Assembly (NCBI RefSeq): GCF_024580145.1
Contig: NZ_JANINI010000007.1
Span: 95,361 to 159,360, forward strand
Direction: 5' to 3'
Length of the DNA: 64,000 nt
Origin: Methyloversatilis sp. XJ19-49
GTDB taxonomy: Bacteria > Pseudomonadota > Gammaproteobacteria > Burkholderiales > Rhodocyclaceae
Made by a program: the position numbers and the translations under genes. Below, piece by piece: positions 56,582-64,000 of this stretch (position 1 is the stretch's first letter; every line of letters starts with the position of its first letter). The notes beneath the pieces were generated by a model. The model was not told the DNA's origin and ran no database searches. It saw only the letters and a program-made list of their open reading frames with translations.

Positions 56582-57325
56582 TTACTGGATCGGGTAGTCG
56601 ACCGGCTTGTTGCGCGCGCCGAGGACCTTGCCGAGTGCCAGCACGAAGATCGCGCCGACCACGCCTGCGCCATAGCGCACGGCGGCAATCGCTTCCGGTG
56701 CCGCGGTCGGTGAGGACGGCTCGATCAACGGCAGATAAGGCGTGATCGCCGGATCGCCAACCGCCATGGTGCCGGCGATCCAGCCAAGCAACATCGCACC
56801 GAGGGTGATGATGATGGGGTATCGGGTCATCAGTCCGAGCACGATCTGGCTGCCCCACACGATGATCGGGATCGACACGACAAGCCCGAATACGACCAGT
56901 GCGAACTGGTGGTCTGCACCGGCCCCTTCGGCCGCGCCGGCGATGGCGATCACATTGTCGAGGCTCATTACGAAGTCGGCGACGATGACGGTCTTCACCG
57001 CCGCCCACAGCTTGTCGCTGGGCTTGATGTTCGCGTGGTCGTCGTCATCGTCGGCCATCAGCAGCTTGATGCCGATCCACAACAGCAGCAGCGCGCCGAT
57101 CAGCTTCAGGAAAGGCAGCTTGAGCAGCGTCAGCGCAAACATGATGAGCACCACGCGCAACACCACGGCGCCTGCGGTACCCCACATGATGCCCAGTCGA
57201 CGCTGCGCCGGCGGCAGCTTGCGGCAGGCCAGCGCGATCACCACCGCGTTGTCGCCGCCGAGCAGGATGTCGATCATGATGATCTGACCGACAGCGAGCC
57301 AGAATTCGGGAGAACTGAAATCCAT
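56582..57325 (-). CDS. TerC-family integral membrane protein
   Basis: Membrane protein of 247 residues with about seven helices. The two family motifs with intramembrane Asp/Asn are LLGGDNAVVIALACRKLPPA and VMSLDNVIAIAGAAEGAG. A cytoplasmic loop rich in aspartate (ADDDDDHANIKPSDK) lies between helices 3 and 4. Related proteins function in manganese export or metalation of exported enzymes; the role here is open. ATG 57325 gives MDFSSPEFWLAVGQ. Confidence 0.9.
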   Translation of the reverse strand: MDFSSPEFWLAVGQIIMIDILLGGDNAVVIALACRKLPPAQRRLGIMWGTAGAVVLRVVLIMFALTLLKLPFLKLIGALLLLWIGIKLLMADDDDDHANIKPSDKLWAAVKTVIVADFVMSLDNVIAIAGAAEGAGADHQFALVVFGLVVSIPIIVWGSQIVLGLMTRYPIIITLGAMLLGWIAGTMAVGDPAITPYLPLIEPSSPTAAPEAIAAVRYGAGVVGAIFVLALGKVLGARNKPVDYPIQ

Positions 57326-57390
57326 GATGGTCTTGCATTCGAATTGCGGAAGGGCGGATTCTACCGGTGTGGCCGCATGACGAGCACAAA

Positions 57391-57420
57391 TGAAAAGGCC
57401 ACCGCCGAAGCGGTGGCCTT
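57391..57420 (-). terminator. Rho-independent terminator of sucCD
   Basis: On the minus strand an 11-bp perfect stem (AAGGCCACCGC / GCGGTGGCCTT) with a TTCG tetraloop is followed by TTTTCA. It lies 34 bp after the sucD stop. Confidence 0.9.
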
Positions 57421-57453
57421 CCATCGTCACGTCTGTTCGTCAGTGCGCCGCAA

Positions 57454-58347
57454 TCAGAGCAGCCCCTTGAGCAGCTTGCCCATCTCCGACGGATTGCGCG
57501 TCACCGTGAAGCCGCACGCCTCCATGATTTCAAGCTTGGCATCGGCCGTATCGGCACCGCCGGAAATCAGCGCGCCGGCGTGACCCATGCGTTTGCCGGC
57601 CGGCGCCGTGACGCCAGCGATGAAACCGACGATGGGCTTCTTCATGTTGGCCTTGCACCACTCGGCTGCTTCCGCTTCGTCCGGACCGCCGATTTCACCG
57701 ATCATGATGACCGCATCGGTATCCGGATCGTCGTTGAAGAGCTGCATCACTTCAATGTGCTTCAGACCGTTGATCGGGTCACCACCGATGCCGACCGCGC
57801 TCGACTGGCCGAGGCCGATCTCGCTCAGCTGACCAACCGCTTCGTAGGTCAGCGTGCCGGAGCGGCTGACCACCCCGATACGGCCCTTCTTGTGGATGTG
57901 GCCCGGCATGATGCCGATCTTGATTTCGTCCGGCGTGATAAGGCCGGGGCAGTTCGGGCCGAGCAGTCGCGTGCGCTTGCCGCCGGCGGCTTCCTTTGCC
58001 TTCATCCGGTTGCGCACCATCAGCATGTCGCGCACCGGAATGCCTTCGGTGATGCAGATGACCAGGTCGAGGTCGGCTTCGACCGCTTCCCAGATTGCAG
58101 CGGCCGCGCCCGGGGGCGGCACATAGACCACCGACACTGTGGCGCCGGTTGCTGCCTTGGCCTCCGCCACGGTGGCGTGGATCGGAATGCCTTCGAAGTC
58201 TTCGCCCGCCTTCTTGGGATTGACGCCGGCGACGAAGCAGTTCTTGCCGTTCGCGTAGTCGCGGCACATGCGGGTGTGGAACTGGCCGGTCTTCCCGGTG
58301 ATGCCCTGGGTGATGACCTTGGTGTCCTTGTTGATCAGAATCGACAT
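57454..58347 (-). CDS. sucD: Succinate--CoA ligase subunit alpha
   Basis: TCA-cycle enzyme subunit of 297 residues forming the CoA-binding and phosphohistidine part. The CoA domain has VITQGITGKTGQFHTRMCRD and the catalytic histidine is in GHAGALISGGADTADAKLEI. GPNCPGLITPDEIKIGIMPG is typical. It starts 14 bp after sucC, its partner. Confidence 0.97.
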   Translation of the reverse strand: MSILINKDTKVITQGITGKTGQFHTRMCRDYANGKNCFVAGVNPKKAGEDFEGIPIHATVAEAKAATGATVSVVYVPPPGAAAAIWEAVEADLDLVICITEGIPVRDMLMVRNRMKAKEAAGGKRTRLLGPNCPGLITPDEIKIGIMPGHIHKKGRIGVVSRSGTLTYEAVGQLSEIGLGQSSAVGIGGDPINGLKHIEVMQLFNDDPDTDAVIMIGEIGGPDEAEAAEWCKANMKKPIVGFIAGVTAPAGKRMGHAGALISGGADTADAKLEIMEACGFTVTRNPSEMGKLLKGLL

Positions 58348-58361
58348 GTGTTGAGTTCCCC

Positions 58362-59528
58362 TCAGTGTCCGGCCACGGCGGCCACGATCTTCTGTGCCGC
58401 ATCCGCCATGCTGTCGGCCGCAATGATGGGCAGCCCCGAATCCTTCAGGATCTGCTTGCCCAGATCTTCATTGGTGCCTTTCATGCGTACGACCAGCGGC
58501 ACGGTGAGATGCACTTCGCGCGCCGCGGCGACCACGCCGGTGGCGATGGTGTCGCAGCGCATGATGCCGCCGAAGATATTGACCAGGATGCCGCGCACAT
58601 TGGGGTTGCGCAGCATGATCTTGAACGCCTCGGTCACCTTCTCGGTCGTGGCGCCGCCGCCGACGTCGAGGAAGTTGGCCGGCTCGGCGCCGTACAGCTT
58701 GATCACGTCCATCGTGGCCATGGCCAGACCGGCGCCATTGACCAGGCAGCCGATGTTGCCGTCCAGCGACACGTAGGACAGATCGAACTTCGACGCTTCG
58801 ATTTCCGCCGGATCTTCTTCGTCCAGATCACGGAAGGCCACGATGTCTTCGTGACGGTAGAGCGCGTTCGAGTCGAAATTGAACTTGGCGTCCAGCGCCT
58901 TGATGTTGCCGTTGCCTTCGAGTATCAGCGGATTGATCTCGGCCAGCGAGGCGTCGGTTTCCATGTAGCAGGTGTACAGCTTCCTGAATGTATCCATGGC
59001 CTGGGCCTGCGACGCCGCCGGGACGCCGATGCCATCGGCCAGTTCCTTCGCCTGCGCATCGGTCAGTCCGACCAGCGGATCAACAAACACCTTGATGATC
59101 TTTTCCGGCGTGTTGTGGGCGACTTCCTCGATGTCCATGCCGCCTTCGCTGGACGCCATCAGCGCCACCTTCTGCGTGGCGCGGTCTGTCAGCGCGGCGA
59201 CGTAGTATTCCTTCCTGATATCGGCGCCTTCCTCGATCAGAAGGCGGCGGACTTTCTGTCCATCCGGGCCGGTCTGGTGGGTCACCAATTGCATGCCCAT
59301 GATCTGATTGGCGAATTCCCGCACTTCGTCGAGTGACTTGGCCACCTTGACGCCGCCACCCTTGCCGCGGCCACCGGCGTGAATCTGCGCCTTCACCACC
59401 CAGACCTTGCCGCCCAGCGACTCGGCCGCTGCCACTGCCTGATCCGCTTCGAAGCAGGGCACGCCCCGCGGTGTCACTACACCGAAACGGCGCAATACCT
59501 CTTTCGCCTGATACTCATGGATCTTCAT
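58362..59528 (-). CDS. sucC: Succinate--CoA ligase subunit beta (ADP-forming)
   Basis: ATP-grasp subunit of 388 residues giving nucleotide specificity. It starts [17 protein letters not shown] and carries [40 protein letters not shown] and [14 protein letters not shown], all conserved. ATG 59528 fits the family; the ORF extension is not supported. A -10 TATAAT lies about 140 bp upstream. Confidence 0.97.
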   Translation of the reverse strand: MKIHEYQAKEVLRRFGVVTPRGVPCFEADQAVAAAESLGGKVWVVKAQIHAGGRGKGGGVKVAKSLDEVREFANQIMGMQLVTHQTGPDGQKVRRLLIEEGADIRKEYYVAALTDRATQKVALMASSEGGMDIEEVAHNTPEKIIKVFVDPLVGLTDAQAKELADGIGVPAASQAQAMDTFRKLYTCYMETDASLAEINPLILEGNGNIKALDAKFNFDSNALYRHEDIVAFRDLDEEDPAEIEASKFDLSYVSLDGNIGCLVNGAGLAMATMDVIKLYGAEPANFLDVGGGATTEKVTEAFKIMLRNPNVRGILVNIFGGIMRCDTIATGVVAAAREVHLTVPLVVRMKGTNEDLGKQILKDSGLPIIAADSMADAAQKIVAAVAGH

Positions 59529-59668
59529 GCGTATTCCTCGCCTTGTTGTCCGCACTGTTGCTGGAATGCCGGCCCGGCGCGTTCCACCGGACAGGTCCTT
59601 CAGGCACGGGGCGCCGGTTGGCGCACCATCCAACGGGGCGGCGTGCGCACCGCCTCGTATAATCCATA

Positions 59669-59696
59669 ATTATACAGCTCATAAGCCGCACTGAAA
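59669..59696 (-). promoter_or_regulatory. Probable sigma-70 promoter of sucCD
   Basis: On the minus strand TTTCAG (59691-59696) and TATAAT (59669-59674) are 16 bp apart. The leader to sucC would be about 135 bases. The -35 is weak and the -10 is perfect. Confidence 0.5.
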
Positions 59697-59718
59697 CCTC
59701 GAAACGGCAAAACGCCGA

Positions 59719-60417
59719 TCAATCTTGCGGCAGCGCAATATCCACCCTGAGCTCGGCGACACCGTCCACACGTGCGTCGACGCGGTCACCGGGTTGCAGT
59801 GCCGCAACACCCGCCGGCGTGCCGGTGAACAGCAGATCGCCCGCGCGCAGTTCGACCAGCCGCGAAAGCCTGACCAGCAGCGTGTCGACATCCAGAATCA
59901 TGTCGGTCAGGTTGCCCCGCTGACGCAACTGACCGTTCACCGACAATTCGATCTGTCCCGCGCGCGGGTGGCCGCATTCGGTGGCGGGCACCAGCTGCGA
60001 CACCGGCGCACTCTGGTCGAAACCCTTGCCCATGTCCCACGGCTGTCCCTTGTCGCGTGCCGCACGCTGCAGGTCCCGCCGGGTCAGGTCCAGCCCGACG
60101 CCGTAGCCGAAGATGCAGGCGCGCGCCTGCGCCGTGTTCAGATTGCGGCCACCCGCGTGCAGTGCCACCACCAGTTCCACTTCATGCTGCAGGTCAGTTG
60201 TCGCCGGCGGATAGGCCACCGCAACAGGCCCACTCACCACTGCATCGGCCGGCTTGGAAAAGAAGAACGGCGACTCGAGCGCCGGGTCATGCCCCATCTC
60301 CCGCGCGTGCTCGGCGTAATTGCGTCCGACGCAATAGATGCGCCGAACGGGAAAAAGGGCTTCTTCCCCCTGTACCGGAAGCGTCGGTTGAGGCAATGGA
60401 AACAGCAGCATCGGCAT
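59719..60417 (-). CDS. Fumarylacetoacetate hydrolase family protein
   Basis: A 232-residue metal-dependent hydrolase/decarboxylase-fold protein. Conserved parts are RIYCVGRNYAEHAREMG, PFFFSKPADAVV, LQHEVELVVALHAGGRNL (metal-binding E-x-E), GYGVGLDLTRRDLQ and the final DLLFTGTPAGVAALQPGDRV. Family members act on acylpyruvates, oxaloacetate or aromatic breakdown products; substrate is not predictable. ATG 60417 is preferred to 60468, which would add 17 residues ahead of the family start. A divergent FimV-like gene follows. Confidence 0.9.
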   Translation of the reverse strand: MPMLLFPLPQPTLPVQGEEALFPVRRIYCVGRNYAEHAREMGHDPALESPFFFSKPADAVVSGPVAVAYPPATTDLQHEVELVVALHAGGRNLNTAQARACIFGYGVGLDLTRRDLQRAARDKGQPWDMGKGFDQSAPVSQLVPATECGHPRAGQIELSVNGQLRQRGNLTDMILDVDTLLVRLSRLVELRAGDLLFTGTPAGVAALQPGDRVDARVDGVAELRVDIALPQD

Positions 60418-60586
60418 GGCAGGCACCTGCAGGGTTGTCGTGACACACAAGTTTGCCTGTAGCGGCATCGCTTGGCACGACGCGGCTCGGGCCGGATTGC
60501 GCCATTAAAGTAAAGTTTCCCCTCCTGCGGCCGAAAGCACTGACATCGATCAATTCTCTCAGGCGCATGAAGGTTCGGAGATCCTT

Positions 60587-62782
60587 GTGACCCCTCGACG
60601 TCCGCTACATCCACGCACGCTTGATTACTTGCGTCCGACCCTACTGGCAGCCGCGTTGCTCGCCGCAGGTCTGCACGCACAGGATGCGCTCGCACTCGGA
60701 TTGGGGGCGATCAGGACCAAATCGGTCATTGGCGAGCCGTTCCGCGCAGAAATCAACGTGCTCGGTGAAGGTGAAACCGTTCCGCCCAGCACCTGCTTCT
60801 CGATCGATGCGCCGGCCACGGCTGCGGCGGACGAACTGCCTTGGCTGTCGAGCGCCCGCATCCGCACGCAGGGGCGCACCGTTTTCATCAGCAGCGCACA
60901 AGCCATCAACGAACCCATCCTGATGGTCGGCGTACGTATAGGCTGTGGTTTCGAGTTGGCGCGCGAATACGCCGTATTGATGCAGCCGTCCGGCGCGCCG
61001 CAGATCGAGGACACCGTGGCGCCCGCACCGACTGCGCCGGCTGTGGTTCCGTCACGCCGCGCTGTTGCAAGCACCCCGATCGATGCCCCGACTGCATCCG
61101 TGGCCAATGACCAGCCTGCGCAGCCGAAGCCGAGGCCGGAACGCAAGACGCGACGCCAGAAGGAAGCTGCGACTATCGACCGCCTGTGGGTGGCGCCGAA
61201 CGCCGATGACGGCAACGGACTGAAAATGTCGGGCGGCCTGTCGCGTCGCGCCGAGGCCAGTGAAGCCCAGCGCGAGGTGCTGCGCACCGAGCAGCGGCTG
61301 CTCGCGGCACTCGATGAGCAGATTGCGACCCATCTCGCCATCGCCGACAAGGTCAAGCAGCTCGAGGCACGCATGGCCGAACTGCAGAAGCAGCTCGGTC
61401 GGACCGAAGCATCGATGAATGCCGCCTTGCCGCCGGAGCAAGCCGCGACTTCGGTCACCGCCCGGACTGACATCACGCAGGCGGCGCCAGCGGCTGCCAC
61501 CAGCGAACCGGATGCCGTGATTCAGCAGGCGCCCGCCGAAGACAGCCCGGCGATCGAATCGACCGCGGCGGAGGCACCATCCGGCCCGGACGAGGTTGTC
61601 GCGCCGCCAGCCGGGCTGACCAACGAGCCGGTGCGCGTCATCAACAAGCTGCCGCCCGATACCGTGCCGGATGCCCCCGAAGCGAGCGGCGTAAACTGGC
61701 TGGTCGCAGCACTCGGTGCTCTGGCCGCCGGGTCCGTACTGGGCGGCGCCTGGGTGTGGCGCCGTCGCGCGCGCAAACTCGCAGCCAACGCAGCCTTGCG
61801 CAGCCGCCATGCCGAAGAGGCCATCACCCGCATGATGATGAGCCAGACACTGCCGCCGCAGGCGGTGGACACGCAGGCCGTGCAGGTCGAAGTGGACACG
61901 ACGGCCTGGACGCAGCCCCGGCAACAGGCCCCCGAATATCCGCTCGGGCCGACAGCAGGCGCGCCCGAAGCCGTGTCGTTCGAGCATTTTCCCGGCGAAG
62001 CACCCGCCGAGAACATTCAGGACCTGGATATTGCGCAGCAGCGCCCGGTCGCGGACAGCGCGACTTCCGGAGATGCGCCCGCCGTTGATTTCGAACTGGG
62101 GCAAATCGACGCGAGCGATGCAGGTACGCCGATTCGGCTCGACCTCGAATTCGACAGCTTCACCGGTTCGACGAGCAGCCTTGGCGCAACCGAACCCAGC
62201 GCTGCACCGCTCGGTCCGAGGCTGGTCAGCAGTACGGCCACCACACCTGCTGCCCTGAGTTTCGACCAGACCGCCCGACCCGCCAATGAAGAGGCGCCGC
62301 CATCCCCCGAGCACGTGCTCGAACTGGCCGAAATCATGATGTCCTTTGGTCGTGCCGAGGGCGCAGCGCAGACGCTGTCCGAATTCCTGCGCGATTACCC
62401 GAAGGAGTCGATCATTCCATGGCTCAAGTTGCTCGATCTTTACCACTCGAGCGGCCGGCGCGGCGAATACGACGATCTTGCGCCCAAACTGAATCGCGCA
62501 TTCAACGCCAAGGTGCCGGACTGGGAGCATTTCAGCGGCCCCACTACGTCGGAATCGGTCGAGCAGTTCGGCCACATCATGGCGCGCATCAACGCCAGTT
62601 GGCCGAATCAGGATTGTCTGGACTACCTGGTGGAGCTGCTGCGGGACAACCGCGCCGGCGCCCGCGTCGGTTTTCCGCTCGGTGTGATCGACGACATCCT
62701 GCTTTTGAAGGCCATGCTCGAATGGCTGATCGCCAACCCATCGATCACCGAAACCCAGACATCCCGGCTGGCCCTGCTGTAA
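60587..62782 (+). CDS. FimV/TspA-like inner-membrane protein
   Basis: A 731-residue protein. A signal peptide (LLAAALLAAGLHAQDALA) leads to the FimV N-terminal beta domain (LGLGAIRTKSVIGEPFRAEI) and ARIRTQGRTVFISSAQAINE. A coiled segment (about 225-270), Ala/Pro-rich spacer, one transmembrane helix (WLVAALGALAAGSVLGGAWV) and an acidic cytoplasmic region follow. The C-terminal part has PPSPEHVLELAEIMMSFGRA, the FimV TPR helix. No LysM (peptidoglycan-binding) motif is visible, unlike canonical FimV. The start is GTG with GGAG upstream. FimV proteins localise to poles and affect type IV pili and cAMP in Pseudomonas. Confidence 0.85.
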   Translation: MTPRRPLHPRTLDYLRPTLLAAALLAAGLHAQDALALGLGAIRTKSVIGEPFRAEINVLGEGETVPPSTCFSIDAPATAAADELPWLSSARIRTQGRTVFISSAQAINEPILMVGVRIGCGFELAREYAVLMQPSGAPQIEDTVAPAPTAPAVVPSRRAVASTPIDAPTASVANDQPAQPKPRPERKTRRQKEAATIDRLWVAPNADDGNGLKMSGGLSRRAEASEAQREVLRTEQRLLAALDEQIATHLAIADKVKQLEARMAELQKQLGRTEASMNAALPPEQAATSVTARTDITQAAPAAATSEPDAVIQQAPAEDSPAIESTAAEAPSGPDEVVAPPAGLTNEPVRVINKLPPDTVPDAPEASGVNWLVAALGALAAGSVLGGAWVWRRRARKLAANAALRSRHAEEAITRMMMSQTLPPQAVDTQAVQVEVDTTAWTQPRQQAPEYPLGPTAGAPEAVSFEHFPGEAPAENIQDLDIAQQRPVADSATSGDAPAVDFELGQIDASDAGTPIRLDLEFDSFTGSTSSLGATEPSAAPLGPRLVSSTATTPAALSFDQTARPANEEAPPSPEHVLELAEIMMSFGRAEGAAQTLSEFLRDYPKESIIPWLKLLDLYHSSGRRGEYDDLAPKLNRAFNAKVPDWEHFSGPTTSESVEQFGHIMARINASWPNQDCLDYLVELLRDNRAGARVGFPLGVIDDILLLKAMLEWLIANPSITETQTSRLALL

Positions 62783-62797
62783 GACAGCACGCCCGGA

Positions 62798-63544
62798 TCA
62801 AACCGGGTTGTCGATATCGACGAAATCGACAGTCAGGCCGAAACGTTCGGTCAGATGTGCGCCCAGTGCCATGACGCCATACCGCTCGGTCGCGTGATGA
62901 CCGGCCGCAATGTAGGGCACCCCGGACTCGCGCGCGAGATGGGTGGTCGGTTCGGAAATTTCGCCCGATATGTACAGATCGACCCCTGCATCGATGGCCT
63001 GCTCGAAATATCCCTGCGCCCCGCCGGTGCACCAGGCGACGCGATGCACCCTGCGCTGCGGGTCACCGACCAGCAACGGCGTGCGACCCAGCACGATCTC
63101 GGCACGTTTGCACAATTCGCCAGCCGTGGCCGGCTGCCCGGGCTCGCCCAGCCATATCAAACCCTGTTCTCCGGCCGTACCGGTCGGCCGGAAATCGAGC
63201 AGGCAGCCGAGGCGGGCGTTGTTGCCCAGCTCGGGATGCGCATCCAGCGGCAAGTGATAGGCAAACAGGTTGATGTCATGTGCAAGCACGCGCGCGATCC
63301 GGGCGCGTCGGGTACCGGTCACCCGGCCATCCTCACCGCGCCAGAACCAGCCGTGATGCACCAGCAGAGCCTGCGCACCGCGCTCGATTGCAACATCGAT
63401 CAGGGCCAGGCTGGCACTGACGCCGCAGACGATTTTCGACACCTCTGACGCGCCTTCCACTTGCAGTCCGTTTGGGCAATAATCCTTGAAGCGCGCGGCA
63501 TCCAGCAGTTCATCGAGATGTCTTTGCAGCTGCGTCCTGTCCAT
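62798..63544 (-). CDS. Nif3-like dinuclear metal center protein
   Basis: A 248-residue protein of the Nif3/YbgI family, a hexameric metal-binding fold of unclear function linked to GTP cyclohydrolase-like activity. Metal-binding residues are in [14 protein letters not shown] (HH), [14 protein letters not shown] (H, D) and [17 protein letters not shown] (HxxxE). [12 protein letters not shown] near the N-terminus is typical. ATG 63544 is used; ATG 63562 adds six residues. It is divergent from the HtrA-type protease gene. Confidence 0.92.
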   Translation of the reverse strand: MDRTQLQRHLDELLDAARFKDYCPNGLQVEGASEVSKIVCGVSASLALIDVAIERGAQALLVHHGWFWRGEDGRVTGTRRARIARVLAHDINLFAYHLPLDAHPELGNNARLGCLLDFRPTGTAGEQGLIWLGEPGQPATAGELCKRAEIVLGRTPLLVGDPQRRVHRVAWCTGGAQGYFEQAIDAGVDLYISGEISEPTTHLARESGVPYIAAGHHATERYGVMALGAHLTERFGLTVDFVDIDNPV

Positions 63545-63571
63545 TTTCCCCCCGGTTTCCATTTCCTGATT

Positions 63572-64000
63572 ATGCAGCGTCTGTGGCTTGTCTTCGCTCA
63601 ATCGGTCACGGCCGCGCTGGCCGTGCTTTTCGTCATTGCGACGCTGCGCCCCGACTGGTTGCCGGCGCGCAACGGCCAGACAGGCAGCAGCGCGACCGTA
63701 TCGGCCGCTCAGGCAGCCCTGCTGCCGGATGTGGTGACGCCCCCCGCGCGCACCGAGGCCGCCAGGGTCGTGACCTACGCGGATGCGGCGCAGAAGGCAC
63801 TGCCTTCGGTGGTGCACGTTTTCACGACCAAGGCGGTGAAGACGCCGCAGCACCCGCTGATGAATGATCCGGTGTTCCGGCACTTTTTCGGTGACCGGCT
63901 CGGCAATCAGCCACAGCGCCAGATGGGACTCGGTTCCGGCGTGATCGTCAGCGAGGATGGCGTCGTGCTGACCAACAATCACGTTGTCGAAGCCGCCGAC
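63572..64000 (+). CDS. HtrA/DegQ-type serine protease, N-terminal part (cut by window edge)
   Basis: The first 143 codons of an open frame that continues past the window. It starts [20 protein letters not shown], a signal anchor, then a Pro/Ala-rich stretch. The trypsin-like domain begins [19 protein letters not shown], with [27 protein letters not shown] and the catalytic histidine in NNHVV. This matches the periplasmic DegP/DegS/DegQ family. PDZ domains and the other catalytic residues lie outside. The strong N-terminal anchor favours a DegS- or AlgW-like envelope-stress protease, but the rest must be seen. Confidence 0.88.
   Translation, partial: MQRLWLVFAQSVTAALAVLFVIATLRPDWLPARNGQTGSSATVSAAQAALLPDVVTPPARTEAARVVTYADAAQKALPSVVHVFTTKAVKTPQHPLMNDPVFRHFFGDRLGNQPQRQMGLGSGVIVSEDGVVLTNNHVVEAAD

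Overview
The window reads as a contiguous piece of a GC-rich betaproteobacterial chromosome. It most resembles the Rhodocyclales/Nitrosomonadales side of the class. The evidence is gene order: rpsP-rimM-trmD-rplS, xseB-ispA-dxs, ilvB-ilvN-ilvC-pssA-leuA, lptF-lptG opposite pepA-holC-valS, and a sigma factor followed by DUF3619, DUF3106 and RDD genes. I see no integrase, transposase, phage gene, CRISPR array, rRNA or tRNA. Genus is not assigned.

Layout. 1-7.2 kb holds accessory metabolism: a DUF454 membrane protein, an Old Yellow Enzyme and a quinone-oxidoreductase-like protein divergent from a LysR regulator, a rhodanese cluster, an EamA exporter and a Rieske oxygenase. 7.4-10.4 kb is isoprenoid supply (xseB-ispA-dxs). 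10.5-12.5 kb is the rpsP-rimM-trmD-rplS operon, where rimM seems to lack an ATG/GTG/TTG start. 12.6-15.4 kb is a hybrid histidine kinase overlapping a periplasmic binding protein. 15.6-19.8 kb holds pyrF, a PilZ-like orphan, yihY, wrbA and a DUF2069 gene. 19.9-26.1 kb is branched-chain amino-acid synthesis plus pssA; leuA is preceded by a leucine-rich leader peptide that may be translated from a leaderless transcript. 26.3-28.2 kb is a sigma factor operon. 28.3-36.2 kb holds lptG/lptF and pepA-holC-(VT-repeat protein)-valS. A REP-like repeat cluster follows (36.2-36.6 kb), then tusA, an M48 protease, a response regulator, moaC, a CYTH/CHAD protein and sixA.

The most striking region is 41.6-55.4 kb. 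A same-strand run encodes, in transcription order, a CHASE2 Ser/Thr kinase, a PP2C phosphatase, an FHA protein, a CHASE2 nucleotide cyclase, a metallo-beta-lactamase-type cyclic nucleotide phosphodiesterase, a GspE/PilB-like ATPase with an N-terminal GAF domain, a GAF/HD-GYP phosphodiesterase, a type IV pilin behind a consensus sigma-54 promoter, and an O-antigen-ligase-like protein that is probably the pilin glycosyltransferase. Protein phosphorylation, cyclic nucleotide turnover and cyclic-di-GMP turnover are thus placed next to a secretion/pilus motor-type ATPase and a pilin. That they control pilus function together is inference.

55.6-64 kb holds an ornithine cyclodeaminase-like enzyme, a TerC protein, sucCD, a fumarylacetoacetase-family hydrolase, a FimV-like protein without a recognisable LysM motif, a Nif3-family protein and the start of an HtrA-type protease cut by the window edge. 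Limits: all family names come from reading motifs and context by eye; no database search was run.
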